From: Blasia pusilla
Taxonomy: Eukaryota > Marchantiophyta > Marchantiopsida > Blasiales
Direction: 5' to 3'
NCBI GenBank assembly: GCA_050084515.1
Contig: CM114272.1
Coordinates: 31,310,001 to 31,374,000, forward strand
Length of the DNA stretch: 64,000 nucleotides
In this document: positions 41,837-53,451 of the stretch, in pieces
Numbering within the stretch: position 1 is the first letter of the stretch
Layout: the number at the start of each line of letters is the position of its first letter
Position numbers and translations under genes: made by a program
The notes under the pieces: generated by a model
Seen by the model: the letters and a program-made list of their open reading frames with translations, nothing else
Database searches by the model: none
Told to the model about the DNA's origin: nothing

Positions 41837-43942
41837 AGGCATCCACGGGCCATATCTGTCGGAGCTTGCCCCTGGAGCCTCCCGAACCTTGAGCGGGCAC
41901 CTAGGCTAGCCGAGCCTGTCATGCGTGGCCTTGTAGGGTGGGCTCCCAAATGGACATGTCCGTGCAGACTCTTGTTGAGGCTCGCTCTCAATACTCGTTT
42001 GGTTACGCGGCCGAGGCTTCCATTTTGCTTTCAAACCACCTATTGACAACTTTTTACCCTATGTAGTTGTAGCAATCGCCAAACGATAGAGGACTATGAA
42101 TAAATTTTTGTGCAAGGAGGTTCCCAAGGAGGTTCCAAATATCATAGCTCTATTAGGATCATAAGACGAAAGGGAAGAGCATAGTACTTCGGAAAAAAAT
42201 ATATCCTTGCCTGCGAAAAGCCGAGAATCTTGGAAGGAATTTTGGTACACGATGTATGATTAGATCCTCTTCAATTCTTCCATTGGAAAAATTCATTGTA
42301 AGATTTGTAGGGCAAGCAAAGGCAAGACTGTCTTTGCTAAGGATGATGCTATCAAATGTAAACTCTCTGCCTTTACAGATCATGCAAAGTCAAACAAGCA
42401 TATAAAGCTAGCTTGGGTAGTTGACGAAGGTAAGAAATCCATGGCCAAGGCTGTAGCTATATCCAATTGAACTTGTGAGGTAGCTCTACTCACTTTCTTT
42501 AGGTGTGCATATCTCCTTGCGAAGGAGGCCATGCCTTTCTCAAAGTTCATAGGTATATGTAAGTGAATACTTTTTGTGAATGCATCTATTACAAGAAGAT
42601 ATGCACACCTCAAGAAGATGATTAAGCAGAGTATTGGTTTGTAGGATTACTTGGTTGCGAGTCTAAGTGTTCTAATTAATGCAATTAGAAATAGTTTGTT
42701 GGAGTTACTTAATAATGGGAGACTAGACTTTTCTAGAATGGTAGCTTTTGGATCTAATGGAGCCTTATCAATGGTAGTGAACCAAAACGGGGTGGCTTCA
42801 CAACGAAATCAAAAGGGAAATCCGTTCATTCTTTCATTGCATTGTTTCAATCATGAGTTAAACCTTGCAGGTCTCACAGTTGCTAAAGCAACTAATTGCT
42901 AATCCATTTCCATACAAGAGATTCTATTCCGAATGCAATAACATGATATTTGAAGAAATCTTCCAAGCGAAGAGTAATTCTAGCTTCTCTACAAGAGAAG
43001 ATGAATTATTCCCAAAGAGTCATGAAACGATATCATAAGATCCGATGGTTGTGACAATGACAAGCTGTATCCACCATATGTGATTCACTAGAATCTGTTT
43101 TACCATAATTTATGGATATTTCACCTTCGAAAGATGATGGGAATGTTGCAAACTTGTATGACAAGTTAAGATCATTCCAAGTAATCTATCAATTATACTT
43201 TTGATGGCGACAATTATAACCGAGTGGAAGGAAAATAATTTTAGGGATCTATGGGCAATGGTGAGTTGGAGTCCATCTTTATAATGCAAGTTTGCAAACT
43301 TGCCGGTATCGACTAATGTTACGAGGGTTGAATGTGTAAGCATTGCAATTTGTGAGAGAGCATTCTCAATTCAGAACATCATAAAGAGCAAGCGTAGGAA
43401 TACACTAGGTAGTAAAAATTTGGATATTGTTCTCATAATTGCTTTAGAAGGCCGTGCTACTAACTAACTATGAGGACATGCTTGCTGAATCTGTAGTTCT
43501 CTGCGTAGTTCTCTCTAGAGAACTTATGCTAGCTTTAGGTACCTCTATGCTAATCCAAAAACATATCTTTGTCCTCAAGTAGAACTTGAAGTCAATATGC
43601 ATTCTATTTGTCCTCAAGTAGAAGGTGAAGCTCATACATCTTCTATTGACTTATCCTCATGAAATGATTTCTTTTTTAAATATAGAGCTCCTTCATACTA
43701 CTTGGGAGCCTAAGAGCTTGACATATTTTGAAGGGGCAAAATCATTGGCTTCCAACGAATCCCCTTAATTTTAGTTTAGAAGGTACACTTGCATTTACAA
43801 GAAGGGAGGAGTCTTTTGTACTTGTTTCTTTTAATAACCTTGCATCAAGTTCACAACCTTAGAAAAAAATGGAAAACAAGCACCAAGGAAGAAAGCGATG
43901 AAGCATACAAGACAAGAAATAAGGAAATTGAAATTGTCAGGA
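41837..43942 (+). pseudogene. hAT-type transposase relic h2
   Basis: Pieces in order on the plus strand: zinc finger CKICRASKGKTVFAKDD..SAFTDHAKSNKH (about 42,295-42,405), KEAMPFSKFIGICK (about 42,517), RMVAFGSNGALSMVV followed by NPFILSLHCFNHELNLAG (42,651-42,902, where family members have SDGA and HC.NHRL), and the C-terminal dimerisation block AICERAFSIQNIIKSKRRNTLGSKNLDIVL (43,340-43,450, given in one run of the family order). A segment of about 200 bp present in h1 (13,180-13,370) is deleted. After 43,460 only AT-rich sequence and a short basic frame (43,789-43,977) are seen. Non-functional. Confidence 0.7.
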
Positions 43943-44215
43943 GCCTCGAAAATTCACTAAGAAAAAAATTATTCTAATTTTTACTTCTCCTTTTAAATAT
44001 TACTACCACCACCTCTTTTCAAATTCTGAGCTAATTTTGTGATAATTAGATGTTATCTTCAGAAAATAAAAAACTACTTTAAGTGGTTTTATTTATTTAT
44101 CAATGAATTGATCCGTACTAATGATGGCCGAAATAGACTCCCTAAACAAGTGAACTCATGCCTAATGAACGATTTCGTACATTCCGTCAAAGTTTCGATT
44201 TCATCTTATTCCAGC

Positions 44216-46370
44216 TCAGTTAACGAATTGGCATTGACGGCGAACTTCCCCGGCGGATCCCGTGAGAACATCGAGCCTGCCCATCTTTTCCATAGCCGCT
44301 CCGAATTCCCGGAAGAAGCTCGAGCGTTTGCCGATCATCGCCTTTACGATCCTCTTCCCTTGTGCAGTGGTGATTAGGGCGGCATCGGAGGTGAAGACCC
44401 CGCGGTTCTCAAGAACAGCCTTGAAGTACTTGTCGTCGAAAGTGTTCTTCGTGGGATCCATAAAGATGACGGTGGCTCGGTTGCCCTGGCGGGGGCACTT
44501 TCGCTTCAGGCTCTTGACGAATTTGGGGTCGAGAGTCGGGTCCGTGAGACCTTGAACGCCGGTGAAGTTGTACAAGTGAGGTGCGGCGGCGCCGCAGTGT
44601 GTTTCACCGATGGTGTGGCCACCTGCGGAACAGCAAGGCAACACATCGATACGGATCAAACAGCATTCTAATGAGTGTGAAGCTATGAAGTCCTCGGCGA
44701 CGCTTGTTGCGACCGTGATGCTCATTGCGAGTACTGTTCAGAGTTTGTAATCTACTGGTAGGTTTCAGAAACCTACTAGATTGGGTGCTTGATCTGAAAA
44801 GGTTCGAGAGCTTTCATACGATCCGGCTCCTGCAAAGTGCATCTTGTATTCTATTCGGGATTCCCGAGCCTAGCATCGGTTCCCATCTGCGAGGTTTCAT
44901 AAACTTACTAGATTCGGTGCTTGATCTGAAAAGGTTCGAGAGCGTTTATTCGATCAGGCTCCTGCAAACTGCATCCATCTAGTATTCGATTCGGGATTTT
45001 CCGAGCCAAGCACCCAGTTTAAAGTCGTTTGGAAATGAAACCGCGTGCGGAGTATATGTGAATGCTTGACAGGGAGTGGCTTATTTAAGGTATGGCAGGC
45101 ACGCAGCTAGTCGACATACCAGGATCGCACACTGGACATCAGACGGGGCATCGATCGAAATGTGAGAGTTCGCAATGCAAGATCAACATGAAGGTCCTAG
45201 ACTTGCTTCGATCAGATGCCCCTCATGTCCAGCTGGAGCTCTGGACGGCGGCGGTGGGAACTATTTCCATCTATCTACTTCGAATCAGAGAGATCGGATC
45301 GTATTACTTAAAACATGCACACACCTGAAAGGACCACCATCTCCCTTGCATTGAATCCTTTGACGGCGAAGTTCTTCACCAGCCCAGCGAAACCTAGCAC
45401 GGAGGGGGCAGATACTCATCGGCTCGAGATTCACTGACACAGTTCCATCCCTGCGGCCCAGAGGAACAGACCAGCTTGGACCTCCCACCTGACGATCCGA
45501 GATCCATCAACGATAAGGTCATCATCGATCCCAGAGAAAACAAATCCGAATTGATCGCATGAGCGTCAGATCGATCAAACACGCAAGAATCCAATTCGAT
45601 CTCCTCATACTGAAAGCAGCAACCTTAGATTCTCTCCGCTTACTCTCACTGTAGCGTCGCGAGCGGCAAGAGCCACAATGTCGGCACAAGACACAATCCC
45701 GGGGCATGATTTCTCAACAGCTCTCTTGATCCTATCGATTTCGGGGATGGCTCTGATCCCGAAGTTGGCCAAACTGTCCCTCTCTGTTGTCATGGAATGG
45801 GTGGAGTTGAGAAGAATGGATCCTTCGCAGCCCTGAATGCGTGCACACACAGATTACATGCGTCAGCAGGACGGGGGGTTTCACCCATCCGTAAGCCGTA
45901 ACGACCAGGCACTAAGCAGAAATCAAAAGAAAATTCAGAAGCAGATGGATATCGTGCTCTGGAGACTTAGTTAAGTATGACTGGAGCTTACATTTATGCA
46001 CTCCGAAATTCATTTGAAATGGATGGGTACTAACGTCTTGGAACTTTACCCAGTTAGTGAGATCGAAACTAATGCTGCTAGTTATCCGCGAAACTTGCCG
46101 CATAGCTATCGTATGTAATTTATCCTATGCGAGTTGGTAGGCTTACCTGACCCAGCAGTCATGGAAGTGGAGGCGCTGTAGCCCACCAGCCATATTCCTA
46201 TTGCCATTGAGAATTTTATCCACCTCCTTCTCGACAATTGCAGAAACTCGAGGACAAGTAAGTTTGTAGTATGACAGAGACAGTCCATAGTTTTGCGCAT
46301 CAGCGATTCCGGAGAACGTCAGTAAACCAAGGAGAAACAAGGTCACCCATCTCAAACCTTCCGCTTCCAT
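44216..46370 (-). pseudogene. Class III peroxidase copy B, frameshifted
   Basis: Same gene as copy A: exons about 46,147-46,370, 45,644-45,832, 45,323-45,488 and 44,216-44,622. Three one-base deletions relative to copy A fall in or beside exons. One is at the first donor (AGGTAAG in place of AGGGTAAG), which shifts the exon 1/2 join by one base. Two are in exon 3 (GGCTCGAG for GGCTTCGAG at 45,421-45,424, and one G fewer in the G run at 45,402-45,408), which change the frame from LEADEY to LEPMSI. Exons 2 and 4 are unchanged. As written, the protein would be cut before the proximal haem His. Homopolymer-type differences also fit sequencing error, so the gene may be intact in reality. Confidence 0.75.
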
Positions 46371-48808
46371 GGCGGCAATCGAAGTAAAGTTGCAAGATTT
46401 TTTTCCAATTTCAGCTCCCTAAGCTGGGAGGCTCGAATTCGATCTCTATCCTAGTTATGATTAATATCCTCCTGCGTAGACACAACGTTTACAAAAATCC
46501 TGCACAGAAAATTGCAACATCGTTCGTAAGCTATATGCACAGCAAGTTAGTGAGGATCTGAGGATTGCAACATCCAGAGTTGAAAGGCAGTACGGAGAAG
46601 AAGTGAAGCTGTGGAAAGCTCTGCACAGCGCGTGTCACTCCACAAACATTAATCCGAATTCGAGTGTAAATACGATTGTACTCGAGTTCATACTATGACC
46701 ATGAAGTCGAGCACAATCGAGCTCTAGAGTTCCATACAATAAGAAAGTATACGCATACGCAAAGGTCCACATAATCGAGTAAAGATATTCTAGCCCACAA
46801 AAGTAACGTCTCAAGAATGGGCGCCAAGTAAGAAAAAACAATCAATGAATCCCCACGTTCGTCAGAAACACTAGGGAAGATCTAGAGTCCCTTCGATCAA
46901 TCCCACACATCCCAGCCGACCGAAGTCGTCGATCCATGAAGCATCTCTGCAGCTCACTCACTCGATGAATTGGTACCGAGTCTGAAGGTTGGCCTTCAGA
47001 CACACTGTCGGGCGTGGAACTCCTATAGATCGAGCTGGGACGATTTCTAACTCCCAATCCTCACTCTTTATACCCATCTTCCACCCGCATCGAGTGCGGA
47101 AAATTCCCACTCTGCACATAAGGTGGCCCCACAATAGCAGTGCGTGAACCCGCAACAATAGTGGGCGGATCGAGCCAGCGCTCAGACAACCGATCGACAG
47201 CGAAGATATGATAGGCCGTGATGGTGAGGGGATGTGGCCGGGTCAACGACGACAAGTCAAATGACCTCTCGAGAGCGTCGGAGATGGCCGGGTTTCAGGT
47301 CGGGCGGCGGTGACGGATCGGAGGAGGTCTCTCGGCGGGGAGCCCGAGAGAGAAGTCGAGGGATGCGGAGTAGGGGGGTTCGAGGAGCGGATTGTGGTAC
47401 GGTCAGATCGGTGAACTCTATCCCGAAATGATGGGAAGCGTGTGAGATGGTAGCCGGAATAGCTGAATAGAGTTCCCCTTGGGATTCGGTCAGCGCAGGC
47501 TGATCCCATAGCTCGTCTGCATTAAACAACAGAAATTCTGGACTCGAGGTAGCTTAGCACTTAGCAACCCCGAGCGTCCTACGCTGCGTTTGTCTTCGTA
47601 TGCACATTGTGGGGTCCAATCCGTGAATTGCGATGACAAACAATTTGGCTGGATTTTTCCGCCCTGTAGTTAAGGATGGCCATCAAGTCCCCGTTTCTAG
47701 CTCGCGATCGACCTACAGAGATCGAGCTGGATTTGACTTCGTATACTGGTACCAGTTCCGGTAGCAGATCGATCAAACGGGACCTATGAATCCCCCATTG
47801 TTTCCTGAAAGATGTCTGTAGAGCGATCGCGAGCCAGGAACGAGGATGTAGTGGCCACCCATAACTATACGGCGAAGAAATTGATAGTCACCAAGCGCCC
47901 ACCAATCTGAGCTATGAGTCACAATGTGGACCTCTCCGGTTAGCGTTGCCGACATGCACGGTGCCGAGAAGACCAATCACGGTTGAACTTGATGCTTTGA
48001 GATCCGAGCATGAACCCTGTATATGTGCGACTGCTCGGAGCCCCTCCGCGATGCATCTCACCCCAGGCACCTTTATTTGGGCTGGGTCCCGTAAGCGTGA
48101 GGATCTATTCAGGCAACCAAAACGTTCCATTTTTGCAGTGCCTATCGACCGGATGTGCGAGAAGGGGAACGTTCTACTGTATGTGAGCCGATCCGTCGGC
48201 CAAGAATGCTTCGTAATACGGTGTCCATTTGACATCCCGCTGGTGCAACAACAGTTTGTGGATACGTGTGAGTCCATTTGGAGGCTGAGGTGTATGCCTA
48301 TGTCTAAAGCTGGGCGAGTGAGTTGTACATGTTATTAGTTATGCAGATATTCATAAGCCTGCAGTTTCGGTTGTGTTGTGCACTTGAAGCTTGGGGGAAT
48401 ATTGAGGAAGGTCGTCGTGAACCAGATAATGAGAGGGCTATTTCCAATATCGCACACTCTGTGAACGATGGACGCTAGGCACGAAGCATAGAGTTACCAA
48501 CCGCAAGATATACACATGAGCGACACAGCTTCAATTTCTCCCGACATCGTTCCAGCGGTATTTCAACATGCCTTCGTGAACTCGATTGATTTCGAGGAGA
48601 ATTCCTCATCTCTGACTAAAAGTGTTTTATTCTATTTTATTTCTACTCATAAATTAAACGAGGATCAACGAATCAATGGAATGAATGGTAGTAAACACAG
48701 GTACGTACACTATGCTCCGTATGGATTTCTAGTGATTTCTGAACTCGCTACACACGCCTAAGTAAATCGAACGATTTCGCGCATTGCGTCAACTTTTCCA
48801 TACCATCT
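46371..48808. other. Upstream region of peroxidase B, no recognised gene
   Basis: Counterpart of 15,893-18,329. The longest frame, 47,946-48,338 (plus, 130 codons, with GNVLLYVSRSVGQECFVIRC), is interrupted in unit 1 by one extra G. Function unknown; it may not be coding. Confidence 0.4.
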
Positions 48809-48930
48809 AATTCTAGCTCAGTTAACGAATTGGCATTGACGGCGAATTTCTCCCGTAATGACGCCGAGCCTGCCCATCTTTCTCGAGTGTTTGCCGTCCC
48901 TCGCCAGCATCGGAGGTGAAGACCCCCGGA
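48809..48930 (-). pseudogene. Second copy of the degenerate peroxidase 3' fragment
   Basis: Identical by eye to 18,330-18,450 apart from position; carried along in the tandem duplication. Confidence 0.8.
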
Positions 48931-49545
48931 TTCCCGACCCTGTCATGCGCGGGCTAGGGCGGGCTCCGGCTCTCAAATGGACATGTCCGTGGTGAAAGGA
49001 CATCCACGGTTATAAATAATCCCGGTTTTTTACTTCACTCGGATTACTATGTCGGATTTTGGACAGCATCCGCGGGCCATATATATCGGAGCTTGGTTAG
49101 GCTAGCCTAGCCCGTCGTGCGCGGCTTCTAGGGCGGGTCGCGAATGGGTTTCTCAATTTTCGACTTCATAAACTAGGTTTCAACATTTGATGTGAGCACG
49201 ATTGCCCTTGGGCTTGGATTGATGCGGGGTGAGAGCTATATCGTGATCAGGAATGACTTGAAGGTTGCTTGAATGTTTTCCAATTGCTCAAGAATCTACA
49301 GGCGAATGTTGGGACCTAAGATTAATGGCTTTGGGGCACAACATTGCATGTGGGGATTTTGGACCGTCCATCTAAACTAACTTAAAGTGCGTTTAGGGTT
49401 AAATGGAATCGGACATATCCACGGACATGCTGCCCATATTGTCGTGCGCATACACATCGCTATCACCGAACACACACAAACACACAGGATCCCATGCTAA
49501 TTCATGACATCCAAACAACGAGACAATAAGTACCAAAATATCTTT
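48931..49545. other. Patchwork of short repeats left of E2'
   Basis: Counterpart of 18,451-19,065. It includes the first copy (from 49,440) of the direct repeat that flanks the LTR; here it reads GTGCGCATACAC, matching the second copy better than in unit 1. Confidence 0.5.
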
Positions 49546-51697
49546 AATAAAATAAGATCCAATCTCTCTCACAACACCATAGTTCTCACATGTGTGCACT
49601 CTCACATGTCTCTTTCAATGTCAAACCAAACCCACTCTCCTAATGAGAGGCTTGGATTACACTCACAAGGCAAGGGACCATAATTCCGCCGCCTCGTGCC
49701 AAAAGGTTCAACAAAGAAAGAATGAGTTCTCAAACTCTCTGTCCTTGAGGTATATCCCTCCCCTCCCCCAAGTTCTCTCCATGATAACCTATGCTCCCAA
49801 GTCACCTCTTTGGCTCTTGACCTAATGTAGGAGGTCAAGGGCCACTTATAAAAAATAGAAAGTAGACCATATACTCAAAATGGTATTTATCTAAAATAGT
49901 AAGTTTCTCAATATGGCTCCAAATGAGCCGAAACGAAGGGGAAACCTGCTCTCTCAGGTTTCCCGGGGCCTCAACAAGTCATCTCCAACCTCTTGAGCCT
50001 GTCCTCCACTACTCCTAAAGGCGCTCTATGAGATCTCAGGGATCTATCCTAAAAGACTAGACAGCTGTCGTGCGCATACACATCGCTACACAACATACAT
50101 CGTCGTCATCGAACACACACAAACACGCACGATCCCATGCTAACTCATGGCATCCAAACAACGAGACAAGAAGTACCAAAATATCTCGAATCGTCCCCCT
50201 AGCTGGTGGTTAGATCCCTCTAACTCCAGATAACCATCTATCCCTATCTATCGTGACATACATCTCTCAGACGCTAAGAGCAAGAATGTAGGGTGTTCAT
50301 GTGGCTCCATCGTTAGTCGCCTTCTTGTCATCCATATCATAGACACAAGTCGGAATATAGAACTACCTTAGCTATGTACATCTAGGACACATCCATCGTC
50401 CCTGAAGAATCCTAATGAGAGGTATTGTCAAACATGCTATATGCCATCCTCTCGAACATCCGTCACACACTAACATAGTACTTGCACCGCGGACAAAACC
50501 ACACAACATATATTGTAAGCATGTAGGAACTACTACTAAGCTCGGATTAACTGTACCGTCAATGTTCGGAAGGTGACACAACGCATAGTTATGCACATGG
50601 TCCTTCCAAACCATACCATCGCGTCCCTTCAATAAGAGAACACATCATGGCAAAGCCTCACGCACTCTTAAGATGGTGTGCCATGTAGTTACATCCAACG
50701 TCGTGGCTGACTGTCTGCTGCAAGTAGACATAGTCTCCCTGATCAAACCTCTAGATAGTAGGTCGATAACCACCTCCTTGAATAATCGCATATCTCAATG
50801 TATCCCGATGTTGCGCAATTTCCAAGTTTTCAAACGCCATGGGCATCACTCTCCGAAACAACTCAGCCCTCTGAGAACATGCTTGCATCCATACATCAGG
50901 GTCATCAAGGTTCAGCACCTCATCAACATCTCGACGAATGGCGGCAGGTAAATCTGGCTCTCGGCCATACAAAAGCAAGTACGGTGAGAAAGACGCTAAG
51001 GATTCCTACTGCCGAATCTCTATCCCATTGCCAACCACGGCAACTGGAGGTCCCAATCTTCTAGGTGACCTCTCTACAAGCCATACTTGCGTAGTCCTCT
51101 CTTCACCGTTTGCACAACCCACTCTGCTAGTCCATCCACCTCAGAATGATCTCGCGAAGTAGTCTAGTGGTAGATCAGTGCCTTATCACACAAGGCCTGA
51201 AACTTCCCGCGGAACTCTATACCCTGGTCTGTCAATACCTCAGCTGGTGCGCCGTAATGACTCAACACCCGATCTAGGAAGGCATACGCTACTCCCTAAC
51301 TCGCTTTTTCAAGCAATGCAACCAACTCTATCCACTTCGAGAAGGGCTCGACCATCACCAACACATAGCGACTATGGCTCTGTGTCAAAGGCAAAGGTCC
51401 TGCAAAATCTAAACTCCATCTATAACGTAAACCCATGATCGGAAGTGGATGTAACTGTAGAGTCAAAGCATTGAACGATGGTCGGACTCAATCACACACC
51501 ATGCATCTGACAAAAAACTGTTGAATATCAGTCTGCATGCCTCGCCACCAATACTGAATCTGGAGGAAGTTGTACGTCCGCTTCACTCCAAAATGACTCA
51601 AATCCTCATGGGCATGACGCACCAAATATACTCTCTACAAAGGATGAGGCACTACACGCACTTTATCATCCTCCCACACTCGCAATATACGTGTCTC

Positions 51698-52462
51698 CTA
51701 CCACCGAAACCGTGTGGCTCGCTGTAGGATCCGATCCCGCTCTCTAGCACCCACTGTACTTGCGACGCTGTCAGTATGCAAGTACTCCAAGACCACTCCA
51801 TCGTTGTGAATATCTCGGCCACCTATCATCTCCTCACCGGCCTCTAGATCTAAGGACTCTCTATCACACCTCGGCATCGAAGTCCCAACAATCTGGTTAT
51901 CTATAGCCAACAAGCCCAAATAGGCTGATGCATGCCATCTTGGCACCAACTCCTCATCACTCTCATCGTGCCAACGAGCTCCAATTGCATCTCCCTGACT
52001 CGGGCATGGATTACGGCTCAAACCATCTGCATCTTGGTTTAGCGTCCTAGGTCTTTGCACCACCTGGAAGTCATACTCTTGCAACAAAAGAGCCCACCTC
52101 GCAAGCTTCCCTATAAGCTTGTCGGACTCCATCAACCACTTAAGTGGCTGATGATTAGTAATGATGATAAAGGGATTGCCCAATAGATAACATCTGAAAT
52201 GTGCGACAATCCAGACTGCAACCAAGCACTCACCCTCACACGAGCTATATTTTGCCTTTGCAGCATTGTTCGAGCAACTAGCAAAAGCCACCAAGAACTC
52301 TCTACCATCATTGTCATGGTGGGTAAGCACGGCTCCAAGCCCCAACATGCTCCAATCGGTATGCAAATGGAAAGGATGCCCCCTGATTGGTCTCCTCAAT
52401 ATGGGCACGGACGTCAATCTGTCCTTGAACATTTGAATTGCTCTCTCCTGCTTATCCTCCAA
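51698..52462 (-). pseudogene. E2' RNase H and connecting segment
   Basis: 254 codons, same motifs as 21,220-21,984: LHTDWSMLGLGAVL, YSSCEGECLVAVW, NHQPLKWLMESDKL, NQDADGLSRNPCP. A Cys replaces Arg in ASCSNN and Tyr in SSCEGE, and IDNQIV replaces MENQIV near the end. Confidence 0.85.
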
Positions 52463-53451
52463 GTGTTATCCTGGTCCATCTTGGTCAACAAGGTCAGTGG
52501 CTTCGCAATCGAGCTGAAACCCTTGACGTACCGTCGATAGAAGTTTGCCAATCCCATGAATGCACGAACTCGACTCACGTCTCTAGGGCGTGGAATGTGT
52601 GAAATAGCCTCTATCTTTGTCAACTCCATACCAAGGCCATTTGGATATATCGTATGGTCCAAGTACTTCATCTAGTCGTACAAGAACTTGCACTTTTCTG
52701 GATGTAGCTTTAGCCTATGTATATGCAATCATCGGAACACCTCTTCTAGATGTCACTCATGCTCCTCAACCGTGGTGCTAAAGACTACAATGTCATCAAT
52801 ATAACACCTAGAAAAACCTTGACCAGCCAAGATCCTATCCATGATCCTCTGAAACTCAGTCAAGGAGTTCTTTAACCCCAATGGTAAGAAGGGCCACTGG
52901 TACAAGCAATCCTTCCCATGAGGATCGATGCCCCAAAATGCAGTCTTCTACCTATCCTCCAATCTGATAGGCAACTGATGGTATCCGGCTTGAAGATCTA
53001 ACAAATTGAAGACCTTTGCATGCCTAATAGCATCAAAGATCTCCTCAAGAGTGGGCATGGCATACCTATCAGACTTTGTCTGCCGATTGATAGGTCGGTA
53101 TTCTCCACACATCCGCCTATCCGTCCAATTGCCATGCACATCCTTCTTGGCTGGCATGACAATGGCACATGCATACTCTCCATGCAACATCTCCACTAGT
53201 CTAGCTCCAACCAAGTCATGGCTCCTACTCTAAATCAGAGCCCTCTCCATGTCACTGTACCTGTAGGATTATCGAAAGATCAGCGTATCACTCGACAACT
53301 CGATGCGGATCCCTGGACCCTTAAGTGTACCCAAATCATGCATGCTAAATGTAGAACAGCTCCTATAACTCCTAAGGAACTGGTGTATCCGGCGCCGCTC
53401 TCCTCCTTTGAGCTTAGGACCCATATCTGGCTCCCAAGTCTCCATCTTCAC
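52414..53451 (-). pseudogene. E2' reverse transcriptase
   Basis: Pieces 53,269-53,451, 52,948-53,214 (RRMCGEYR, FNLLDLQAGYHQLPIRLEDR) and 52,414-52,671. The GYHQLPI form agrees with the family and with E1-type sequence, so the Tyr in E2 is the derived state. Stops remain between the pieces. Confidence 0.85.

Larger units (their letters stand above)
13461..43942. repeat. Unit 1 of a recent 30.5-kb tandem duplication
   Basis: Starting at GCCTCGAAAATTCAC (13,461) the sequence is nearly identical to that starting at 43,943 and stays so for the 20 kb available. Offsets of matching landmarks are 30,483 (peroxidase stop), 30,478 (peroxidase start, RNase H frame), 30,480 (27 kb) and 31,326 after the expanded (CT)n tracts. 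Left of 13,461 and 43,943 the sequences are only distantly alike. The unit holds peroxidase A, E2 with the nested CACTA element, and h2. Confidence 0.9.
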
